64,000 nt of DNA from positions 3,040,001 to 3,104,000 of the forward strand of contig NC_079878.1 in NCBI RefSeq assembly GCF_029227915.1, written 5' to 3'. How positions within the stretch are numbered: the stretch's first letter is position 1; every line of letters starts with the position of its first letter. The stretch comes from Hydractinia symbiolongicarpus. Lineage: Eukaryota > Cnidaria > Hydrozoa > Anthoathecata > Hydractiniidae. The translations under genes and the position numbers were made by a program. The notes beneath the pieces are model-generated. The model saw only the letters and a list, made by a program, of their open reading frames with translations, did not search any database and had not been told where the DNA came from. Of the stretch, positions 57,755 to 64,000 are shown in pieces.

Positions 57755-60411
57755 CGTCTCATCAAAAATGAAAACATTTTTAAAAACTACAAGTCTCATG
57801 CGTTTTAGTAGTGAAAAAATAACTTAAAAAATCGTTCGGGAAATGAGTTTACTCCCTGGGTACTTTCTTTGTATACTTTTGACTATACCGGCGGAGTCCT
57901 GGGTTTACGGGAAATGGCGGGCTTTCGTTTGCCGGCGATTAAACTCCTTTTATTCAGCGTCTCATCAAAAATGAAAACATTTTTTAAAACTACAAGTCTC
58001 ATGGGCTTTAGTGGTGAAATAATAATTTAAAAAATCGTTCGGGAAATGAGTTTACTCCCTGGGTACTTTCTTTGTATACTTTTGACTATACGGGACAAGC
58101 CCGGGATTTACGGGAAATCGCGGGTTTTCGTTTGCCGGCGATTAAACCTCTTTCATTAAGCGTCTCATTAAAAATGAGACCATTTTTGAAAACTACAAGT
58201 CTCATTCGTTCTAGTGGTGCAGAAATAATTTGAAAAATCGTTTGGGAAATGAGTTTACTCCCTGGGTACTTTCTTTGTATACATTCGACTATACGGGCCA
58301 AGCCCGGGATTTACGGGAAATCGCGGGTTTTCGTTTGCCGGCGATTAAACCTCTTTCATTAATCTTCTCATTAAAAAAGAAAACATTTTTGAAAACTACA
58401 AGTCTCACTTGTTCTAGTGGTGCAGAAATAATTTGAAAAATCGTTCGGGAAATCAGTTTACTCCCTGGGTACTTTCTTTAGATACATACAACTATACGGG
58501 CCAAGCCCGGGTTTTACGGGAAATCGCGGGTTTTCGTTTGCCAGCGATTAAACTTCTTTTATTCAGCGTCTCATCAAAAATGAAAACACTTTTGAAAACT
58601 ACAAGTCTCATGCGTTTTAGTGGTACAAAATAATTTGAAAAATCGTTTGGTAAATGAGTTTACTCCCTGGGTACTTTCTTTGTATACTTTTGACTATACG
58701 GGCTAAGCCCGGGATTTACGGGAAATCGCGGGTTTTCGTTTGGCGGCGATTAAACTTCTTTTATTCAGCGTCTCATCAAAAATGAAAATATTTTTGAAAA
58801 CTACAAGTCTTATGCGTTTTAGTGGTGAAAAACTAATTTAAAAAATCGTTCTGGAAATGAGTTTACTCACAGGGTACTTTCTTTGTATACTTTTGACTAT
58901 ACGGGACAAGCCCGGGATTTACGGGAAATCGGGGGTTTTCGTTTGCCGGCGATTAAACCTCTTTCATTAAGCGTCTCATTAAAAATGAGACCATTTTTGA
59001 AAACTACAAGTCTCATTCGTTCTAGTGGTGCAGAAGTAATTTGAAAAATCGTTTGGGAAATGAGTTTACTCCCTGGGTACTTTCTTTGTATACATTCGAC
59101 TATACGGGCCAAGCCCGGGATTTACGGGAAATCGCGGGTTTTCGTTTGCCGGCGATTAAACCTCTTTCAATAATCTTCTCATTAAAAAAGAAAGCATTTT
59201 TGAAAACTACAAGTCTCAGTTGTTCTAGTGGTGCAGAAATAATTTGAAAAATCGTTCGGGAAATCAGTTTACTCCCTGGGTACTTTCTTTAGATACATAC
59301 AACTATACGGGCCAAGCCCGGGTTTTACGGGAAATCGCGGGTTTTCGTTTGACAGCGATTAAACTTCTTTTATTTAGCGTCCCATCAAAAATGAAAACAC
59401 TTTTGAAAACTACAAGTCTCATGCGTTTTAGTGGTGACAAAATAATTTGAAAAATCGTTTGGTAAATGAGTTTACTCCCTGGGTACTTTCTTTGTATACT
59501 TTTGACTATACGGGCCAAGCCCGGGATTTACGGGAAATGGCGGGTTTTCGTTTGCCGGCGATTAAACTTCTTTTATTCAGCGTCTCATCAAAAATGAAAA
59601 CATTTTTGAAAACTACAAGTCTCATGCGTTTTAGTGGTGAAAAGATAATTTAAAAAATCGTTCTGGAAATGAGTTTACTCACAGGGTACTTTCTTTGTAT
59701 ACATTCGACTATACGGGCCAAGCCCGGGATTTACGGGAAATCGCGGGTTTTCGTTTGCCGGCGATTAAACCCCTTTCATTAAGCGTTTCATCAAAAATGA
59801 AAGCATTTTTGAAAACTACAGGTCTCATGCGTTTTAGTGGTGAAAAAATAATTTAAAAAATTGTTCGGGAAATGAGTTTACTCCCTGGGTACTTTCTTTG
59901 TATACATTCGACTATACGGGCCAAGCCCGGGATTTACGGGAAATCGCGGGTTTTCGTTTGCCGGCGATTAAACTTCTTTTATTCAGGGTCTCATCAAAAA
60001 TGAAAACATTTTTAAAAACAACAAGTCTCATGCGTTTTAGTGGTGAAAAAATAATTTAAAAAATCGTTCTGGAAATGAGTTTACTCACAGGGTACTTTCT
60101 TTGTATACATTCGACTATACGGGCCAAGCCCGGGATTTACGGGAAATCGCGGGTTTTCGTTTGCCGGCGATTAAACCCCTTTCATTAAGCGTCTCATCAA
60201 AATTAAAAACTTTTTTGAAAACTACAAGTCTCATGCGTTTTAGTGGTGAAAAAATAATTTAAAAAATCGTTCGGTAAATGAGTTTACTCCCTGGGTACTT
60301 TCTTTGTATACATTCGACTATACGGCCCAAGCCCGGGATTTACGGGAAATCGCAGGTTTGCGTTTGCCGGCGATTAAACTTCTTTTATTCAGCGTCTCAT
60401 CAAAAATGAAA
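57755..60411 (+). repeat. 2638-bp HOR unit, copy 2
   Basis: Tandem copy, identical at almost all compared positions. Seen differences include TTTTTTAAAAC versus TTTTTAAAAAC (near 57978) and CACTTGTTC versus CATTTGTTC (near 58407). The match ends at 60411, where AAAACATTTTTAAAAAC is replaced by AAAAAATTTTTGTAAAC. Breakpoints of this unit fall inside the A/T-tract half of the monomer, as do those of the 2433-bp unit. Confidence 0.9.
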
Positions 60412-62128
60412 AAATTTTTGTAAACTACAACTCTTATGCGTTTTAGTGGTGGAAAAATAATTTAAAAAATCGTTCTGGAAATGAGTTTACTCACAGGGTA
60501 CTTTCTTTGTATACATTCGACTATATTGGCCAAGCCCGGGATTTACGGGAAATCGAGGGTTTTCGTTTGCCGGCCGTCTTTGTATACATTTGAGTATACT
60601 GGCCGAGTCCGGGTTTTACGGAAAATGGCGGGTTTTTGTTTGCCGGCGATTAAATTTCTTTTATTCAGCGTCTCATCAAAAATGAAAACATTTTTAAAAA
60701 CTACAAGTCTCATGCGTTTTAGTGGTGAAAAAAATAATTTAAAAAATCGTTTGGGAAATGATTTTACTCCCTGGGTACTTTCTTTGTATACATTCGACTA
60801 TACGGGCCGAGTCCGGGGTTTACGGGAAATGGGGGGTTTTCGTTTGCCGGCGATTAAACTTCTTTTATTCAGCGTCTCAGCAAAAATGAAAACATTTTTG
60901 AAAACAACAAGTCTCATGCGTTTTAGTGGTGAAAAGATAATTTAAAAAATCGTTTTGGAAATGAGTTTACTCACAGGGTACTTTCTTTGTATACATTCGA
61001 CTATACGGGCCAAACCCGGGATTTACGGAAAAACGCAGGTTTTCGTTTGCCGGCGATTAAACCACTTTCATTAAGCGTCTCATCAAAAATGAAAACATTT
61101 TTGAAAACTACAAGTCTCATGCGTTTTAGTGGTGAAAAACTAATTTAAAAAATCGTTCTGGAAATGAGTTTACTCACAGGGTACTTTCTTTGTATACATT
61201 CGACTATACGGGCCAAGCCCGGGATTTACGGGAAATCGCGGGTTTTCGTTTGCCGGCGATTAAACCCCTTTCATTAAGCGTTTCATCAAAAATGAAAACA
61301 TTTTTGAAAACTACAAGTCTCATGCGTTTTACTGGTGAAAAAATAATTTAAAAAATTGTTCGGGAAATGAGTTTACTCCCTGGGTACTTTCTATGTATAC
61401 ATTCGACTATACGGGCCAAGCCCGGGATTTACGGGAAATCGCGGGTTTTCGTTTGCCGGCGATTAAACTTCTTTTATTCAGGGTCTCATCAAAAATGAAA
61501 ACATTTTTGAAAACTACAAGTCTTATGCGTTTTAGTGGTGAAAAAATAATTTAAAAAATCGTTCTGGAAATGAGTTTACTCACAGGGTACTTTCTTTGTA
61601 TACATTCGACTATACGGGCCAAGCCCGGGATTTACGGGAAATCGCGCGTTTTCGTTTGCCGGCGATTAAACCCCTTTCATTAAGCGTCTCATCAAAATTA
61701 AAAACTTTTTTGGAAACTACAGGTCTCATGCGTTTTAGTGGTGAAAAAATAATTTAAAAAATCGTTCGGTAAATGAGTTTACTCCCTGGGTACTTTCTTT
61801 GTATACATTCGACTATACGGCCCAAGCCCGGGATTTACGGGAAATCGCAGGTTTGCGTTTGCCGGCGATTAAACTTCTTTTATTAATCTTCTCATTAAAA
61901 ATGAAAACATTTTTGAAAACTACAAGTCTCATTTGTTCTAGTGGTGCAAAAATAATTTTAAAAATCGTTCGTGAAATCAGTTTATTCCCTGGGTACTTTC
62001 TTTAGATACATACAACTATACGGGCCAAGCCCGGGATTTACGGGAAATCGCGGGTTTTCGTTTGCCAGCGATTAAACTTCTTTTATTCAGCGTCTCATCA
62101 AAAATGAAAACATTTTTGAAAACTACAA
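60412..62128 (+). repeat. Mixed tail monomers
   Basis: Contains the truncated monomer at 60574, a 204-bp monomer near 60730, and a run at about 61130-61870 that repeats the 57000-57720 sequence (CCCCTTTCATTAAGCG, TCAGGGTCTC and AAAATTAAAAACTTTTTTG variants), making it a third copy of that four-monomer set. A 154-codon open frame at 60481-60945 runs through the truncated and 204-bp monomers and is not a gene. Confidence 0.8.
60574..60646 (+). repeat. Truncated 73-bp monomer 15, GTCTTT variant
   Basis: Junction TTTGCCGGCCGTCTTTG with a T-to-G change and ATTTGAGTATACTGG inside. The left flank has normal ATTTACGGG, unlike the fourteen earlier ones, so the left flank was exchanged or this lineage separated early. 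Confidence 0.9.
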
Positions 62129-62737
62129 GTCTTATGCGTTTGAGTGGTGAAAAAATAATTTAAACAATCGTTCTGGAAATGAGTTTACTCACAGGGTACT
62201 TTCTTTGTATACATTCGACTATACGGGCCAAGCCCGAGATTTACGGGAAATCGCGGATTTTCGTTTGCCAGCGATTAAACCTCTTTCATTAAGCGTCTCA
62301 TCAAAAATGAAAACATTTTTGAAAAATACAAGTCTCATGCGTTTTAGTGGTGAAAAAAATAATTTAAAAAATCGTTCGGAAAATGATTTTACTCCCTGGG
62401 TACTTTCTTTGTATACATCCGACTATACGGGCCGAGTCCGGGGTTTACGGGAAATGGTGGGTTTTCGTTTGCCGGCGATTAAACTTCTTTTATTCAGCGT
62501 CTCATCAAAAATGAAAACATTTTTGAAAACTACAAGTCTCATGCGTTTTAGTGGTGAAAAGATAATTTAAAAAATCGTTTTGGAAATGAGTTTACCACAG
62601 GGTACTTTCTTTGTATACATTCGACTATATGGGCCAAACCCGGGATTTACTGGAAATTGCGGGTTTTCGTTTGCCGGCGATTAAACCACTTTCATTAAGC
62701 GTCTTATCAAAAATGAAAACATTTCTGAAAACTACAA
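62129..62737 (+). repeat. 609-bp (3-monomer) tandem duplication, copy 1
   Basis: Three monomers repeated at 609 bp. Marks are AATTTAAACAATCG (near 62158), GCCCGAGATTTACGG and ATCGCGGATTTTCG (near 62230-62265), a 204-bp monomer, and GAGTTTACCACAGG with a 2-bp loss (near 62587). Confidence 0.85.
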
Positions 62738-63238
62738 GTCTTATGCGTTTTAGTGGTGGAAAAATAATTTAAACAATCGTTCTGGAAATGACTTTACTCA
62801 CAGGGTACTTTCTTTGTATACATTCGACTATACGGGCCAAGCCCGAGATTTACGGGAAATCGCGGATTTTCGTTTGCCAGCGATTAAACCTCTTTCATTA
62901 AGCGTCTCATCAAAAATGAAAACATTTTTGAAAAATACAAGTCTCATGCGTTTTAGTGGTGAAAAAAATAATTTAAAAAATCGTTCGGGAAATGATTTTA
63001 CTCCCTGGGTACTTTCTTTGTATACATCCGACTATACGGGCCGAGTCCGGGGTTTACGGGAAATGGCGGGTTTTCGTTTGCCGGCGATTAAACATCTTTT
63101 ATTCAGCGTCTCATCAAAAATGAAAACATTTTTGAAAACTACAAGTGTCATGCGTTTTAGTGGTGAAAAGATAATTTAAAAAATCGTTTTGGAAATGAGT
63201 TTACCACAGGGTACTTTCTTTGTATACATTCGACTATA
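62738..63238 (+). repeat. 609-bp tandem duplication, copy 2
   Basis: Second copy with the same marks; it ends at about 63238, where TATATGGGCC is replaced by TATATTGGCC and the sequence follows the 60520-60720 pattern into another truncated monomer. Private changes include GACTTTACTCAC near 62790 and AAGTGTCATG near 63144. Confidence 0.84.
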
Positions 63239-64000
63239 TTGGCCAAGCCCGGGATTTACGGGAAATCGAGGGTTTTCCTTTGCCGGCCGTCTTTGTATAC
63301 ATTTGAGTATACTGGCCGAGTCCGGGTTTTACGGAAAATGGCGGGTTTTTGTTTGCCGGCGATTAAACTTCTTTTATTCAGCGTCTCATCAAAAATGAAA
63401 ACATTTTTGAAAACAACAAGTCTCATGCGTTTTAGTGGTGAAAAGATAATTTAAAAAATCGTTTTGGAAATGAGTTTACTCACAGGGTACTTTCTTTGTA
63501 TACATTCGACTATACGGGCCAAACCCGGGATTTACGGAAAATCGCAGGTTTTCGTTTGCCGGCGATTAAACCACTTTCATTAAGCGTCTCATCAAAAATG
63601 AAAACATTTTTGAAAACTACAAGTCTCATGCGTTTTAGTGGTGAAAAAATATTTTAAAAAATCGTTTGGGAAATGAGTTTACTCCCTGGGTACTTTCTTT
63701 GTATACTTTTGACTATACGGGCCGAGTCCTGGGTTTACGGGAAATGGCGGGTCTTCGTTTTTCGGCGATTAAACTCCTTTTATTCAGCGTCTCATCAAAA
63801 ATGAAAACATTTTTAAAAACTACAAGTCTCATGGGCTTTAGTGGTGAAATAATAATTTAAAAAATCGTTTGGGAAATGAGTTTACACCCTGGGTACTTTC
63901 TTTGTATACATTCGACTATACGGGCCAAGCCCGGAATTTACGGGAAATCGCGGGTTTTCGTTTGCCGGCGATTAAACCTCTTTCATTAATCTTCTCATTA
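63239..64000 (+). repeat. Right-edge monomers
   Basis: Resembles 60525-61130 at first (truncated monomer, then CCAAACCCGGGATTTACGG), then a T-type GAGTCCTGGG monomer with GTTTTTCGGCG near 63757, and a TTTACACCC monomer. The window ends inside a C-type monomer with CATTAATCTTCTCATTA, the variant also at 29578, 33002, 55712 and 58350. The array continues beyond the window. Confidence 0.82.
63287..63359 (+). repeat. Truncated 73-bp monomer 16, GTCTTT variant
   Basis: Sister of the fifteenth, 2713 bp away, sharing GTCTTT, ATTTGAGTATACTGG and GGGTTTTACGG. The left flank has TTTTCCTTTGCCGG. Confidence 0.9.

Larger units (their letters stand above)
1..64000 (+). repeat. 203-bp satellite DNA array filling the whole window
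   Basis: The motif GAGTTTACTC recurs every 203 bp (for example at 58, 261, 464) from first to last base, always on the plus strand, so both edges of the array lie outside the window. A hand-built consensus has 37 C, 41 G and 13 CpG in 203 bp. Variation is mostly single-base changes plus 1-bp indels in homopolymer runs; many neighbouring segments several monomers long are almost identical, which defines higher-order repeats. No unique sequence, mobile element or gene interrupts it. Short frames open on both strands encode only translations of the monomer and are not annotated as genes. Long HOR-bearing satellites of this kind are typical of eukaryotic heterochromatin, especially (peri)centromeres; that placement is inferred. 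The family is not one I recognise. Confidence 0.98.

Noticed and set aside
60481-60945. 154-codon open frame on the plus strand
   Set aside because: It is a readthrough of a truncated 73-bp monomer and a 204-bp monomer. The peptide is only the monomer translation, the same stretch is open elsewhere in shifted frames, and there is no coding-specific substitution pattern or upstream control signal.
1-64000. CRISPR array
   Set aside because: The period is 203 bp with no short conserved repeat separated by unique spacers; the whole monomer is conserved and no cas genes are present.
1-64000. Repetitive protein gene (silk, mucin or similar)
   Set aside because: 203 is not divisible by 3 and each monomer has a TAA near AATTTAAAAAATCG, so no long frame survives across monomers.
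1-64000. rRNA/5S/tRNA/histone tandem gene cluster
   Set aside because: No conserved rRNA segments, internal control boxes, cloverleaf-capable sequences or histone reading frames are visible in the monomer.
1-64000. Telomeric or simple-sequence repeat
   Set aside because: No short telomere-like motif repeats in tandem; internal similarity within the monomer is limited to spaced CGGG motifs and A/T tracts.

Overview
The whole 64 kb window is one uninterrupted block of tandem satellite DNA. The basic unit is about 203 bp, always in the same orientation, with roughly 308 full-length monomers, 16 copies of a 73-bp truncated monomer and two monomers with private ~32-33 bp deletions. I see no protein-coding gene, rRNA, tRNA, CRISPR array, transposon or unique spacer. 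The short open frames that recur on both strands (64-71 aa, up to 154 aa) are by-products of the repeat. 203 is not a multiple of 3, so the frame changes at each monomer, and longer frames appear only where a 1-bp insertion makes a 204-bp monomer or where a 73-bp monomer intervenes. The array format, its length and its multi-monomer higher-order repeats (HORs) point to a eukaryotic nuclear chromosome, probably (peri)centromeric or other constitutive heterochromatin. I do not recognise the satellite family and cannot name the species.

The monomer, numbered here from the G of the GAG before TTTACTC, has two compositional halves. Positions 1-90 are about 50% GC and hold GTATAC, CCCGGG, GCCGGC and four CGGG motifs about 10 bp apart. 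Positions 91-203 are about 29% GC and rich in A- and T-tracts. By hand count the consensus has 78/203 G+C and 13 CpG, where base composition predicts about 7.5, so CpG is not depleted. Two main monomer flavours alternate and recombine. The T-type has TTTTGACTATA, then GAGTCCGGGG and AAATGGCGGG. The C-type has ATTCGACTATA, then AAGCCCGGGA and AAATCGCGGG.

Layout: 1-2050 diverged monomers; 2051-3663 an 810-bp tandem duplication; 3452-8334 a 2433-bp (12-monomer) tandem duplication; 8335-10999 mixed 2- and 9-monomer repeats; 11000-16235 a 3042-bp (15-monomer) HOR with a short second copy; 16236-17601 a 3-monomer repeat; 17602-19245 an 811-bp tandem duplication; 19246-20317 a third copy of a 5-monomer block; 20318-24100 a 1420-bp HOR; 24101-24920 a distant copy of the 811-bp unit; 24921-33504 a zone of 204-bp monomers in 2-, 4- and 5-monomer repeats; 33505-36740 a 4/5-monomer HOR; 37265-43600 a 3566-bp HOR; 43804-44355 a 276-bp HOR; 44403-51470 a 2783-bp HOR; 51705-55116 a 1291-bp HOR; 55117-60411 a 2638-bp (13-monomer) tandem duplication; 60412-64000 a mixed tail with a 609-bp duplication.

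Zonation is clear. Short monomers (201-202 bp) occur in the left 25 kb, 204-bp monomers from about 25 kb onward, and the 73-bp truncated monomer only from 40 kb rightward. Spacing between truncated monomers is nearly always n x 203 + 73 (276, 479, 885, 1290, 1493, about 2715), so they act as punctuation marks of successive HORs. The pattern fits repeated unequal crossing-over and segmental amplification. Nothing here works together as a pathway; any function would be structural, such as chromatin packaging, a kinetochore substrate or satellite transcripts.
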